Notes under the pieces: model-generated | What the model saw: the letters and a program-made list of their open reading frames with translations, nothing else | The model's database searches: none | What the model was told of the DNA's origin: nothing | Shown here: in pieces, positions 25,901 through 40,900 of the stretch | Layout of the letters: the number at the start of each line of letters is the position of its first letter | Position numbering within the stretch: the stretch's first letter is position 1 | From: Limnoperna fortunei | Lineage: Eukaryota; Mollusca; Bivalvia; Mytilida; Modiolidae | Reading direction: 5' to 3' | NCBI GenBank assembly: GCA_944474755.1 | Contig: OX104114.1 | Location: 27,117,220-27,181,219 of the forward strand | DNA: 64,000 nt | Position numbers and translations under genes: made by a program

Positions 25901-28900
25901 AAGATATATATGATTGTATTTAATATTAATATCATATTTTTTTTTTTTTTTCAACAATTTCTTAATGATATATTTCTAATTTGATCACATTTACATTGCA
26001 TTATGCATACTGAAGCCCACAAAAATGTCCAACCTTCAATCGGTTCACTGGAAATCCCATTTAGGTGAAATTAACACAACAAACAGGTTTAAAATTAACA
26101 TGAGGCTGATATTTCACAACTTATTAATACAAATAAATCAGAACATTAGCATTGGTAGATGTAAGTGACTTTGGCTAGCCTTTACATTTCACTCATTGTA
26201 AATCTGCCAACACATTAGTATTCTGAAGAGAAAAACTGTTCTCCCACTGGCAATCCCTATAAATAAAAGTATACCCCACAATCTCACAATACCTTCTATG
26301 TACCAAACAGTAGATTGGAATGTTAAAAGTTTAACCACTTGAAAATTGGTTTAATCATGTGTTAACCTCATAGTCATCATCATTGTTTTCAACACTATGT
26401 TTTAAAACTTTGTCATATCATTGTAGCTCTCCAGATGTTTAGACTTACAGAGTACAGTAGAAGTCAAACTTGGAGATGTTTTACCATCCACTGTACAGAA
26501 ACTACTTGATATGATAAAAACTTATCGACTGGATAATCTTAAACAGCTGCTAGGCAACCTTTTATCTCTTGTCCAATGGGAAAGTACTTCTCAGGTTGCA
26601 AAAGAATATAGGTTTGTCATTTATTTACTATAAGCTTGTAATGATTGATGGACAGAAACTTTCTACCTTACTTGTTGCCGTTATTTTTTCCGATTTTTGT
26701 AACAAGTCGGTCTTATTATTCCCTGTAATGCCCAAGCCTTGTAATGAACAATGGTAAAGTTTGTATTCATTGATGTTGTTTGTGTTCAAGATTAGAAAGA
26801 GGAAAAATTACATGTATGAGGCTTTGCTTATCATTTCTATCCATTTTGTTTCAAATAAACTTGGCACTTAAGGCATGGGTTATGTTTTATTCTTACAATC
26901 TTAAAATACACATGGGAAAGTCAGAAACATTAATAACTGGGCTATTTACACAAGGTAGTACTTGATATAGTTTAACATAATTGTTTAAGGTCATTTGCTT
27001 ATATTAAAAATAATATTGGTGGTGTTATAATTTGTATGTTACTAGTAAATTAATTGGTATGTTAAAATGGTCATTGCAGGATAAACTTAAGGGTCGTCCA
27101 TAATTGTCAACCATTTTCATAAGTGTGCAAACCTTAAATGAAATAATTGTTGTATACATGTATGAACTAATCGTAAAAAAATATTTTCAGCAAAGATTAG
27201 AATGATGCTGAAAATTTAAATAATTTAAGGAAAATTTGATGTCATTTCTCTATTACAGATCATTATACCAGTATTGTGTTCATCAGAAATGGGAGTTGTT
27301 CCTTCCACTGTTGTCACATGACGATATAGACATCTCCATAACGATGTTGAAAATAATTAATATTGTAAAGTTACCTAAAACTTTGTCAAGTGAGATAACA
27401 CTTGTTGTGTGTTCTCTGCTGAAGGAATTGTTCTTCAGAATATTAGAATTTGAAGGTAAAGTGATCTTTTCTTTGTTGTTGTTGTAATTGTACTTACATA
27501 TACCTGTATAACTGTAGATGTTTTCTTTGACTTTATGCAATTTTATGGCTTACATTATGTAACCTGTTCTAAGAAATATTGCTTTTTAAGACTATGAAGC
27601 ATCAAAACAATTATTAAGAAAAACGGGAAAGTGACAGAACAACAAAACCCAAAAGCCAAGGGACCATTATTGTACAACGCAACATAAAAGCCAAAAACAA
27701 AACAAAAACAGAGAGTAACCTGAAACCAATAAAAACCATGGGTTATATTTCATAAGAACACCCTTAAATTAGAGCTTAAAAATTCAACTCTAATCATAGC
27801 CAACTTTTTTTTTTCCAAAGTGGATCGATCAATTGCATAGTCTGCACTTTAGCAAAGAATGATTTTTTTTTAAGGTACTTGTAGAATAAAGAGATTAAGA
27901 TTATTACCTTCTTTTTCCAGATTCAAAGAAAGCATTTGAAATGGTAAATGTGTGTAAAAAATGTGTAAAACAGCTGAACAGTAACACCTATGTTCAGAGT
28001 GTGATGCTCAGATTTATGGTAGAAGCCTTATTTACACAGGTAGGATTGGTGTGTTTCTTCATGTTTCAGATCACAAGACTGATTATCAAAATAATCTATT
28101 AATATTTTGTTGTCTATCCTATTGTTAAGATGGTTATGTGGTTTAAAATATTAAGAACCCGCATGTCAGCACTGAGGTTGCAAGATCCTGAGATCATATT
28201 GGGGCTGTGCCCTGCTCCATTGCTGCAAATTTTATTAAAATGTCCCATGTTTAGATATTAAAGGTGTAAAAATGTCACATTAATTTATTACTTGGCACAT
28301 TATTGTGTTGCTATATATGCCGACCCCAGCAGGAATTTCCTTGACATCTGGGGATTTTTTTGCATAAGGGATAGAAACCCAGTCCCAAAAATTAGGACCA
28401 AAACAGCAGACTGTATCTGATTAATATCCCAGGGGTCTGGTAGATTTCTCACAATTACATGTCCAACTATTGTGTAAATTTCCTTTCAATGAAAGTTTTT
28501 CAGGCATAACATATCAAACCAGCTGACTGATGATCAGTCTATTATCTGTATTGTCCCATTTAATTTTAATACAAAAAAAATGAAAATGTAGAAATTCTTG
28601 TGTAAAGCGTGATCAGTGGTTTCTTAGTATTAGAGTAATTTTGGAAATTTTCTATTTTCTATTATTGCTAAATACAATGTTATATCTATTTGCCAGTTTT
28701 CATGAAATTACACAGTAACAACTCAGTTATCAATACACAGTCCCCAACAAAGTGTTCTTGTTTGTACTAGTTAAGTATAGAAATACAGTCATGGCCATTA
28801 ATCAACTTCAGGTAATATTGATTGATTGATTGTTTGTTGTTTAACATCCAGCAAGCTATATTTCAGCATATTTCGGACCTACTTCAGGTAATGTAATATC

Positions 28901-31900
28901 CATGATTATTTCATATCAATTATGTAACAAACCAGTGGTAGCCAGACAACTCAGCCCTAGGACAACTCGGCCCGAAGACATCTAGGCCCAATATTCAAGA
29001 CAAGTCGGCCCATTTTATGGGACAACTCGGACCACACAAGTCCAACTCTGACCACGTTAAGAAAAATTGGCCTGATAAAGGAAAACTCTGACCAGCTTTG
29101 ATAATAAAATAATTTACTATTATACTATAGAAAAAAATATCTGACTTTTTTAAAAATACAAATGTTTACATTTACACCAAAATCTTAGAAATTATGTTGG
29201 TTCTATAAGCTCAGTTTAAAACATAGGCAGTGAGGTGTTTCTAAAATATTACAGAATCCTTAAAATTTTCCCAGAAATTATGTATTAAATTTAAAATATC
29301 TAAACTATTTCAAATGATATTTTTGTCTCGCCTGCGGCGAAAGTCGCTGGAGGCGAGACATATGTATGGGAATCCGGCGGCGGCAGCGGCGTAAACACTT
29401 GACATCTTGCTTCATATCTTTGTAAGCCCAAGCCCTAGGTCCATCAAATTTGGTCCAGAGGTAGCTTATGATGAGTACTTGCCAGTCAGTCACCTGTCAC
29501 CTGACCTTGACCTCAATTTCACGGTCCAGTGACTACGTTAAAGTTTTTGGGTTACGACAGTTCCTCTGTAACTATGCATGGTAGGATGACAATATTTGGT
29601 GTATAGGTTGCTGATGACTAGCACATGACTGTCTGGTAGGTGTCACCTGACCTTGACCTCAATTTCACGGTCCAGCGACTACGTTAAAGTTTTTGGGTTA
29701 CGACAATTCCTCTGTAACTACGCATGGTAGGATGACAATATTTGGTGTATAGGTTGCTGATGACTAGTACATGACTGTCTGGTAGGTGTCACCTGACCTT
29801 GACCTTAATTTCATGGTCCAGCGACTACGTTAAAGTTTTTGGGTTACGACAGTTCCTCTGTAACTACGCATGGTAGGATGACAATATTTGGTGTATAGGT
29901 TGCTGATGACTAGTACATGACTGTCTGGTAGGTGTCACCTGACCTTGACCTCAATTTCACGGTCCAGCGACTACGTTAAAGTTTTGGGGTTACGACAGTT
30001 CCTCTGTAACTACGCATGGTAGGATGACAATATTTGGTGTATAGGTTGCTGATGACTAGTACATGACTGTCTGGTAGGTGTCACCTGACCTTGACCTCAA
30101 TTTCACGGTCCAGCGACTACGTTAAAGTTTTGGGGTTACGACGGTTCCTCTGTAACTACGCATGGTAGGATGACAATATTTGGTGTATAGGTTGCTGATG
30201 ACTAGTACATGACTGTCTGGTAGGTGTCACCTGACCTTGACCTCAATTTCACGGTCCAGCGACTACGTTAAAGTTTTGGGGTTACCACAGTTCCTCTGTA
30301 ACTATGCATGGTAGGATGACAATATTAGGTGTATAGGTTGCTGATGACTAGTACATGACTGTCTGGTAGGTGTCACCTGACCTTGACCTCAATTTCACGG
30401 TCCAGCGACTGGGTTAAAGTTTTTGGGTTACGATAGTTCCTCTGTAACTACGCATGGTAGGATGACAATATTTGGTATATAGGTTGCTGATTAATAGTAC
30501 ATGACTGTCTGGTAGGTTCCACCTGACCTTGACCTCAATTTCACTGTCTAGTGACTACATTAAAGTTTTTGGGTTACGGCTGTTCCCTGTAACTATGCAG
30601 GGTATGGTGACAATATTTTGTATACAGGCCGCTGCTGATATTTAATGTTATTTACGTAATGCTTATGACGTAATTTATTTTTGTTACTGATGCGATATGC
30701 AGGCGAGACGTTTTTCTGTGTCCACACTTGTGAATATTTGAACAGAAATGGTAAATTTTACATATCAGTATTAATTACAATTGTTTATAATTAGTTAATT
30801 GGATTACTGTTTGAATTGGAAAATAATTCAATAATATAATTAACATCAATTATGTCTCAAGTAAGTTAAACAAATCAAATATTGTAAATAACAAATGAAT
30901 TATTAGAAACTGATTAGCTTGCATGTCATACCGTAGATCAAAAGAACTTTAATGACTGCAAATGAACTCGTGTGCTTGTAGATGAGAAGTAGTTTAGGAG
31001 TAACTCCTATTGATGCTAGCCATACAATGACATAAATACTCGGTCATCCCAGGCTTCAAGATTTACTGGTAAATTCAGATGAAAATTCAAATAAAACTTT
31101 ACATTAAATTGATAGTTTGAGTTGTCCTCTATCTGGCTGACTTGTCTTAATGTGTTCCGAGTTGTCACATAAAGCGGGCAGACTTGTTTCTAATATGGGG
31201 CTGAGTTGTCTGGCATTCAAACCAGTCCATTGGATAATTTGCAGTCTGTATTTTTAGCTACTGTTAATGTGTTAAAGAATAAAGGATTCAACAAATGGGT
31301 TGTATCCAATTTTTGTCTCGCCTGCGACGAAAGTCGCTGGAGGCGAGACATATGTATGAGAATCCGGCGGCGGCGGCGTCGTAAACACTTGACATCTTGC
31401 TTCATATATTTGTAAGCCCAAGCCCTAGGTCCATCAAATTTGGTACAGAGGTAGCTTATGATGAGTACTTGCCAGTCAGTCACCTGTCACCTGACCTTGA
31501 CCTCAATTTCACGGTCCAGCGCCTACATTAAAGTTTTTGGGTTACGACAGTTCCTCCGTAACTACGCATGGTAAAATGACAATATTTGGTGTATCAGTTG
31601 CTAATGACTAGTACATGACTGTCTGGTAGGTGTCACCTGACCTTGACCTCAATTTCACAGTCCAGTGACTTTTGATTTTTTTTACTCCTAATAAAACAGT
31701 GAATTGAATCCAATTTTTAAAGGGGCCTCGGTGGCCGAGTGGTCAAGGTAGTTCGTTTACTATTGATCACGTGGTCTGTCAACACTGAGATTGCTGGTTC
31801 GATTCTCACTGCAGGCAGGGTGTACTTGATTCCAATCTTAATTGACAAGGATTGCCAGTTTTCCTACCGCAGGTCGGGGGTTCTCTCCGGGTACTCCGGC

Positions 31901-34900
31901 TTCCTCCCCCAATAAAAACTGGACGCCATGAAATAGCTGAAAAATTGCTGAAAGTGGGGTTAAAACACCATTCAAACAAACAAACAAACAAATTTTTAAA
32001 AAGTTACTGAAACAAAAATAATTACCTTCCACTGATCATTTGCAGGAAACTTCGTCTTTGTTTGGAGCAAAAGTAGATCCAGCAACACAGAACTCTGAAA
32101 AAGAAAAGAATGCAAAGTTATACCAAGAAAATAGAAAACACGGTTTGACCCTGACTTTACCAAGGTCACATTCAAGTGTCTTCCATGCTGGTATCATAGG
32201 TAAAGGGTTGAAGCCAACAGAACGTGTTGAAGTTCTGAAACAGGTAATTAACAGCAGTGAAGAATCTTTGTTTTTCATATGCTTGCAAATTGTATTCAGT
32301 ATGTTTATGTTTGAAAGTTATATTTCATCTTGTTATATGCACATAACCATTTTGTTTTATGCAAAGAATGAAATGTTATTGTTTGTTATTCATGAAATCC
32401 GATTCACATTCTAGAGTTCATGGCAGCTGAGTAGTTGAGGTAGTTTGTTATCTGCTATTGATCAGGTCCCTGTGGGCAGGATATGCTAGACTATTTAAAT
32501 TAAAGGATTGGCAGTTTTCTTACCGAATGGGGGGATTTCACCAGGTACTCTATGTTCTCCTGCTTTCTCTACCTGGAAAAAAGGGGCACCAATGATATAG
32601 CTGAAAAATTGATGAAAGTGGCATTAAACTATCAGTTTTTTCATTCTTCATATGTCCACTGGTCTAGATGTAATTAAACAGATTGTGCATTGAAATTTTT
32701 ATGGCCCCATTTTACTGCAGGTTCCAACATTGAAGTTGTGTTTTGATCTTTAGTAGACGCTATTCCCACATGCCATGCTAGAGCCCTCATTGGCCAAGAG
32801 GATATTTAGTTAGTTTTACTATTGATCACTGATGTATAAAACTGGGGTTGGAGTTTATAGTACTAGTTATATAGTTTATAGTTATAGTATTAGTGAAAAT
32901 GATTTACAACCCCATTCAAACCAAAAAATTCCCCCTAGACTTCAGATGTGGGCACAAATAACATTTCAATTTTAGCCTTTCAGTATTTGCTTATATCCTT
33001 GATCTGATTGGAGGTTGGATTTGTGAACACTTGGTTTATTGGTACCTATGAAACCACAGATACATAGAATCAGATAGTAATTTTATGTGGTTTTCTGCTC
33101 TTGTAATTGATTTTTTTAGCTCACAGAGTGAACATTACCATGTTCCTTTAAGTTCTTTTTGAAGCCATCTTTGGAAATACAAAGAAATCTGTTATTATTC
33201 CAAATTGTATCAATATTCAGGTGTTAAATCAATCAATAGTCTTTGAATTTAATTATTGCAAACTATATAAGCACAACAGACCATAACTCTAACAAAGGTA
33301 AATAACGTAATTGCTGGTGTTGGGTTTTCAATTAAAACATACATGACACCCGCGAAATGCTATTTAAATTGCTGCTATAGATTAAAGTTTTCTTTCTCTC
33401 TGTAATGTACTTTGTCTTTGTGTCTCATTTTTCTTGAGATGTTCCTGATATGTGCTTTGACTATGGTGTCTCATTTGTCTTGAGATGTTCATGTAATGTA
33501 CTGGGCCCATTGTCTCATGTGTCTTGAGATGTTCCTGTAATGTACCTTGCTATGGTCTCATGTGTTATGAGATGTTCCTGTAATGTACCTTGCTATGGTC
33601 TCATGTGTTATGAGATGATCCTGTAATGTACCTTGCTATGGTCTCATGTGTTATGAGATGATCCTGTAATGTACCTTGCTATGGTCTCATGTGTTATGAG
33701 ATGATCCTGTAATGTACCTTGCTATGGTCTCATGTGTTATGAGATGATCCTGTAATGTACCTTGCTATGGTCTCATGTGTTATGAGATGATCCTGTAATG
33801 TACCTTGCTATGGTCTCATGTGTTATGAGATGATCCTGTAATGTACCTTGCTATGGTCTCATGTGTTATGAGATGTTCCTGTAATGTACTTTGCATTGGT
33901 GTCTCATGTGTCTTGATTGTTTGTTTGTTTGAATAGTACATGTATTTAAAGCTACTTCATCAGTTTTTAAGCTATATCATGTGTCCAGTTTTTATAGGGA
34001 GTACCTGGAGAAAACCCCTGACCTTTGATAGGCAAACGGTTCTCCTTGTCAATTAAGATTGGAATCAAGTGCACCCTGTCATGTGTCTTGAAACGTTTCT
34101 TCAATGTACTTTGCTTGGTGTCTCATATGTCATGAGATGTTCCTGTAATGTACTTTACCTGGGTCTCTAATGTGTACTTTCAGTGGAGTTTTGTTCTGTT
34201 TGCCTCAGTTATATATTCTGTGTATTGATCAGTATTTTTTTACTTGTAGTAATGTTTTTTTTTCCTATATATATTTTTTCATTCTAAATAAGAGTTTTTT
34301 TCATCATATTAAAACTGAAATAGTGCACAAAATGTCATGTAATTCAAGCTATCTAATATCACAGCAAAAAATTTATATATATAGTTATTTTATTGAGTTG
34401 ACATTGAGGTGCTTTAAGATTATTGTCATAAAAAAATTACAGCCGTTAAAGATATGAAAAATTAGCAAAACAAATCAAGTTGTTAGAAAAAATTTATTCA
34501 TAGTACACTATAATTCATGTCATCTAGCTTACTAAGGATGGCCCTTTTAATGTTTACATTATGACTTTAATTTTAGGCACATATTGTTAGAAACAAACAA
34601 TGCCTCATTGAGGTCCTGAAGTCGTGTTCCACATCAATACAACCTCAGGAAGAGGCACACACACCCATGGAGACAGACCATAACATGTTCCCAAAGAAAA
34701 AGATGATGCTGTCATTGTCAGCTGACCTCTGTCGAATGATAGGAAGTTTAATCACAGAACTAGCAACTCCTGATGTGCTGTATAACAACAGATTTTGGCC
34801 AGAAGAGGACTCAATAAGAATTACAGTAGAGAGGTACTTTAAAGGACTAATAGATTGATATTTTTGGGGTATTGTTTTACTACTTTCATCAAGTTTTCAA

Positions 34901-37900
34901 CTATATACGTTTATAAGGATAAGCTAAAGACCTATTTAAGTGTGTTTTTGACTTGAACCTTACCGGTAATTGACAGTTGTCCTGCCAAAGGTTTGGTTTT
35001 CACTGGGCATTCCAGCTTCCTACCCAAACAAAAACTGCAAGTCATATGTAGCTGAAAAAGTGCTGTTAAGTACCATTTATTTACTTTACCAATATTTTCT
35101 TTTAAGAAATTCCTAAAGACACATTTTAACATGCTAAAAATGGTTTCTTTTGTAGTTTTTAAAATTATTCATGATACAGTTTTTGTGTAGGGCTGAATTC
35201 CATAGGTTCTCTTGAATACAGCAAACCAGCATTTGTATGCCCCTATGATGAAAAGTTGCAGGGCATATTAATTTAACGTTGTTTTGTAAGAGTTACCTAA
35301 TTTGCTTCCTGCTTTGATTAGTATTCAACATGTGGTAAATGTCGTCCTTTTTTCACACCCCCCGCAAACTTGTTTGGGGGTATATAGGAATCACCCTGTC
35401 TGTCTGTCCGTCTGTCCACATCCCTTGTAAGCACAATTCCTCCTAAACCGCTTGATGAAATTTAATGAAAATACATAAAGGAAGTACATTTTATGTAGAT
35501 GTGCATGAAGAATTTTTATTGACCTCGGTTATGATTAAGGGAGATAATTGGACTTGAAAGCGAAGCGGGGGTTATCCCTTTGTGAGCTTGCTCACAGTCC
35601 ACACTTGTTTTAATTGTCAATAATAATGGTAGAGTTTTGTAGCAATTGATGTGCATTTAACATTATCATACTGTGTCATTTACATTACCATATTTGGTTG
35701 TAAATAATATGCACTGATGTTATGTACATGCAATGTTGAACAACATGTGATCCCATAAATTTAACCTACAGGACTTTTTGTGTATAAAACTCACCCAGGA
35801 TGATGAAAAGTGGGTATTACCGGTATTCACAGCTGATTACAGTACTACTTCTACAGTGTAAGATGGTTATATTCCTTACCTACATTTTGTACCTAGAATG
35901 AGGATATGGTGGAAAACAGCTTTTCATCCACCTCTAGAGTTGCTGGAGTATTACACTAGCTATCTATATATATTTGTTTTCAGAGATTTATATGTTTGGA
36001 AGATATTTGATGAAAATCCAGTTTTATGGGATGTTTTAGACCTGTATTCATCAAGTGAGTGGCCATCTTGTTTTCTTTTTAAAGCAAATGTTACATTGAA
36101 ATCTTCATATACTGCACGTAGAAGGGGGTATAGCATTAGACCAGTGTTTTAATTGGACATTCATCTTGGTTTTCAGATGATATTCTACAAATACTTGTTT
36201 ACATATTATGAAAGAATTCCCTTTAATTTTAGGGTCCATATGCCTATAGGTCATGGCTACTAAAAATGGGTGTGACTTTTTACCCCAACTATACCCAAAC
36301 ACACATTAAACTAACATTTTTTGCTTTTATTTTATGTTTAAACATTTTATATACTATATTTCTGATGGAAAATGTTATAAAAGTGAAGTTAACATGACAA
36401 TTTTCGCTGTTAAAAATCGATCTTTTGAAGCCCCTTATGATGGAGAAAAATGTATTACCCAAACTCTCATTAAAATGACATTATTGGTACTAAATAAACA
36501 ACAACAACAATTTTAATGCACATTTATTCCCCATTAAATTTCAGTTTTAAAAAACATGGTAAGTATAACACATGACAATCACGTATTAATATCACAGAAA
36601 GTAGTAATGATGAAAAAAGGTTATATCCAAACACACATGCCGCAATCCACAATAGTTTTGTGGCGAACATGCGATCCGTGCTCTTTTTACAATAAAATTC
36701 CAGAATAAGGTAAACATGAATTTGATTAATTTATCAATGGTAACAAAGTTGTAGTTGCTACATTAAATTTGTAGGCACAATGTTTTAAAATTGCAATTTC
36801 TATTAAATATTCATTATTTAATATAAATAATGTCATTTTAATGATTGTTTGGGTATTCATTTTTCACGATCATAAGGGGCTTTTTAAGATCGACTTTAAC
36901 AGTGAAAATTGTCATGTTAACTTTACTTTTATAACATTTTCCATCAAAAATATAGTATACAAAATGTTTAAATATTATAGAAATGCAAAAAATGTTATAA
37001 TAATGTGTGTTTGGGTATATTTTGGGTAAGTTTGGGTAAAGTCACACAGACTAAAAATAGACCAAATTTAGTGTAGGAAAGGAGATTCTAGCTTATAACT
37101 CAGAACCTTACACATATAAATGTAAGCTTTATAAAAGTGGAAGATCCCTATGTACTTTGCGATCACAGTGACCTTAGCCAAGATCATACAAAAATAGACA
37201 TAAATGAGTTCAGGAAAGAGGTTTCTGCACAAAAACTCCAGAAACTTACACTGTATTGCAGTTAAACACGTGTTTGGTGTATTTCCTCTTTAAATATAAA
37301 CATGTATTGTCACATTTAAAGACAGGAGGATTTCCATTGATTTTGAGATTAATGTTTCACGATAATTATTAAAAATGGACAATTTGTGCAGAAATCTTAT
37401 ACATGTAGTAACAACACTGGTGTCTGTACTTACATATATCTAGATAAATGTCCCTATTCATACAGAGGTTAATAAACCAAGGTCATAGTGACTAAACTGA
37501 AGAACATTTGTGGCATTGCGTGAGGTTCTTTAATAAGATTTTAAACAAAGTACCCTGAGGAAATTGCTAGCTATTGTTCTAATAATTAAAGACTTACTTT
37601 TAAGTTCAAAATAGTTATCCATATGTACTGTTGCCATTACTTGGCACTCATTTTTTCCACTTGTATTTTTTTCATTCTTCTTTCAAATTTCTGTCACAGA
37701 GCATGAATCGGGTTTACGATATTGCTGTAGTCCTAATACATTGTATTCCTAATCATCAAGTTAATGTCAATGTTGAAAGTAGTTATTTTCTCTCATTGCA
37801 GGCTCATTGGCAATGTGCAGATGTTCTCCAGTGTTGAAATCAATCACAGCTTCATTGATGAATCATTTTGAAAGTTCCAGACAGAAACAGGCCAGTCATT

Positions 37901-40900
37901 CACCCAGACATATGGAGGCTTGTTGTAAACTAGTTAGATGTCTGTCAAAGGTACTAACATTACTGTGTTGTAAACTGGTTAGATGTCTGTCAAAGGTACT
38001 AACATTACTGTGTTGTAAACTGGTTAGATGTCTGTCAAAGGTACTAACATTACCATATTTTCTGGTCTGTGGCAGATTGTACTAGATGTCTGTCAGAGGT
38101 ACTAATACTACCATATTTTCTGGTCTGTATGTATTACTGGGACAGATTGTACCAGACTTCAACCTTAATTGACAAGGCTTGCCAGTTATCATGCCATAGG
38201 TCAAGGCGTTTCACTGGATACTGGTCTATAGGACTTACTGTGACGGCTAGACTCCAACCTTAATTTACATGGCTTGCCAGTTATCCTGCCATAGGCTGTG
38301 GGTTTTCCCTGTTTACTTGGGCTTCTTCCACTCATAAAAATTGTACAACATGTTATAGCATACAGATTGCTGAAAGTGACATTAAGCACAATTCTAACAA
38401 ACAAACACAACAATCCATAGGCGAAAATTCAGTCTAATTAAAATTAGCCCATGATTGTTTACTATTTTTATTACATGTATATAACAATACGAAAATAGTA
38501 AATAAGCATGGGCTAATTTTAATTAGACCAGCTTACATTTTATCTAAATCCAGAATTACTTAAAAAATCTTGATCTATATGTATAAAATAATTAAAATAA
38601 GCCCATGAGTGCTTACCATTTTTATTACATGTATTTAGCACTACGAAAATAGTAAACATGCATGGGCTAATTTTAATTAGACCAGCTTAAATTTTATGTA
38701 AATCCAGAATCCTTTAAAAGTCTTTATCTATATGTATAAAATATGGAACTTTTGCTAACAAGATTAAGTTTGAACCATTAATTTTTTACACCACAAATTC
38801 TTTTGTTAAACAAATAAAATTGACTATTAGTCGATAGTTTGATACGTTTTTTATGACTTGTAAGAGTGGGCAAAATTAATGTAGGGATACATGTATTAAG
38901 GAAACTATTTGAAACTATAAAAATGCCTTCATGTCATGTATTTGACATTTTACAACTGAAAAACTGAAATTCTATATTGTATGGAAAAATTCCTGTGCAA
39001 TTTGTACTGTTATTGCTGCTAATTATTTATAGACTCACAAAAGCATGTTAAAGATTCTAACTGGAAGTTTGTATTGAAGTAAAGAAACAGTATAGCTCCA
39101 TGTACCAGAATTGTTAATGAGCCTAATCTAAAAGTCACTGTGTCTGATGCTGTTTTTAATGTGATAAATGAAACTGCTTACCACGTTTAGTTGAGCTTAT
39201 GCTCCTTAAGTAGATCCAAATGTGCAAATTGAATTCAACAGATATTTTCCACAGTTAGTCAACATTTTGAAATTTATGGTTTGTTCATTTTTGGCCGGAT
39301 TTTACGGAGTGAAAATCCGGGGTATAAAAATGGTAAATGTCGGGCATGCATGCTTGCGAGGAAAATATTTTCGTAACAGTTTTCTCAGCAAATACTAATC
39401 ACAGCCTCCTGAAATTAAGTATGCAGCATCAGCATGGCCTCCCATAACGTGGGATTTGATTTCAAGTCTATCGCTCACCTACTTCCTGTTTTAAGAAATC
39501 TGGTCATTTCTGTCTTTGATCGATTTTTATAGGGCATTTTTGTATAGTAAATTTATAGTAAATAGTTGTTTGTTTGTTTGAATGGTGTTTAATGCCACTT
39601 TCAGCAATTTTTCAGCTATATCATGGCATCCAGTTTTTATTTGCGGAGGAAGCTAGAGTTCCCAGAGAAAACCCCTGACCTGCAGTGGGAAAACTGGGGC
39701 AATCCTTGTCAATTAAGATTGGTGTCGAGTACACCCTGCCTGCATTGAGAATCGAACTCACAATCTCAGTGTTGACAGACCACGTGATCAATAGTAGACA
39801 AACTACCTTAACCACTTTGACCTGTAAACAACAGAGACATAGTATGAAATATATACATGTTATCATGGAAAAACATTTTCTATTGGATTTTTGTACAACA
39901 AATACAATATGGAATGATAAAAAATGCAGGCAAAAAACTTGAGTGCATGGTGGATGTGACTTTTAGTATAGATTTGTATAAAATTCTGAGGTTCTGTCCC
40001 AAGACGAGCATTTGTGAAAAGATTCAGTACAAGTTCATTAAAACTATTTATACCTGTAAGTGGTATCAGCCAATATCACCGGTAGATCCTTTAAAACCAT
40101 TGTTGTCCTTAAGTTTAGATTCTGAATGTTTTGATTTCCAAATATTTGGTGTTCTGCAGACATAAACTGTTTAGATAGACATATTTTATAACTTTGTTAA
40201 AGTATGTGATTGTCTTTTCCAATAAGAAATAGGGAAAAATGTCTTGAATCTGCCATCTGTGAGTCAAGGGACCAAAGTATAAAATGATAATAGACAATAA
40301 TTGTGTAAAGTTAAACTTGATTGTAATAATAAATTTGTTACAGAGTCGTCTATTACCTGCTCCATTGAAATTCATTTCTGAGTTATTTCCCTTGGTGACA
40401 TCATATGAAGCCTATCTACTCCTACTAGAAATGTGGAAATATATTAAGGTATGTGTAACTGCTGTTAGTTTAAATAAAATGTTTAGATTGATTTATTTTA
40501 TTATACTGAATATCAATAGAATGTACTTCAAATAAATTTGGAGCAAAAACAAAATGGTACTGGAAGGTTCATGGTAAGACCAATTATCAGTATATATTTT
40601 AATTTCTTTTAAATGCTCAACAGCTGAGCAACATTGTCAATTTCGTATAACCTAACTTGGTATTTCAGCATGTGACTGATTGTTGACGTCATAATTATAT
40701 GTATTGATGACGTTGACTATACATGAATTCTTCCGCAAACAACAATTGACGACACTAAAAATTGTAAATTGTAAATATTATTTGACTACAAGTTAAATAT
40801 TGTTTTTGTTATTTCTTTTCATAATATTGAATTTAAAATATAAGAATTGTTTTCAATTTTTGGTTAGATTATTGGATATAGATGACTTTGGGTGGGTTTA

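Noticed and set aside
31722..31810. Functional tRNA gene
   Set aside because: Box A and B are present, but the sequence does not fold as a full tRNA. It runs into a SINE body with an (CAAA)n tail and target duplication.
33545..33900. CRISPR array
   Set aside because: Regular 43-bp units without unique spacers, in an intron of an animal gene: a minisatellite.
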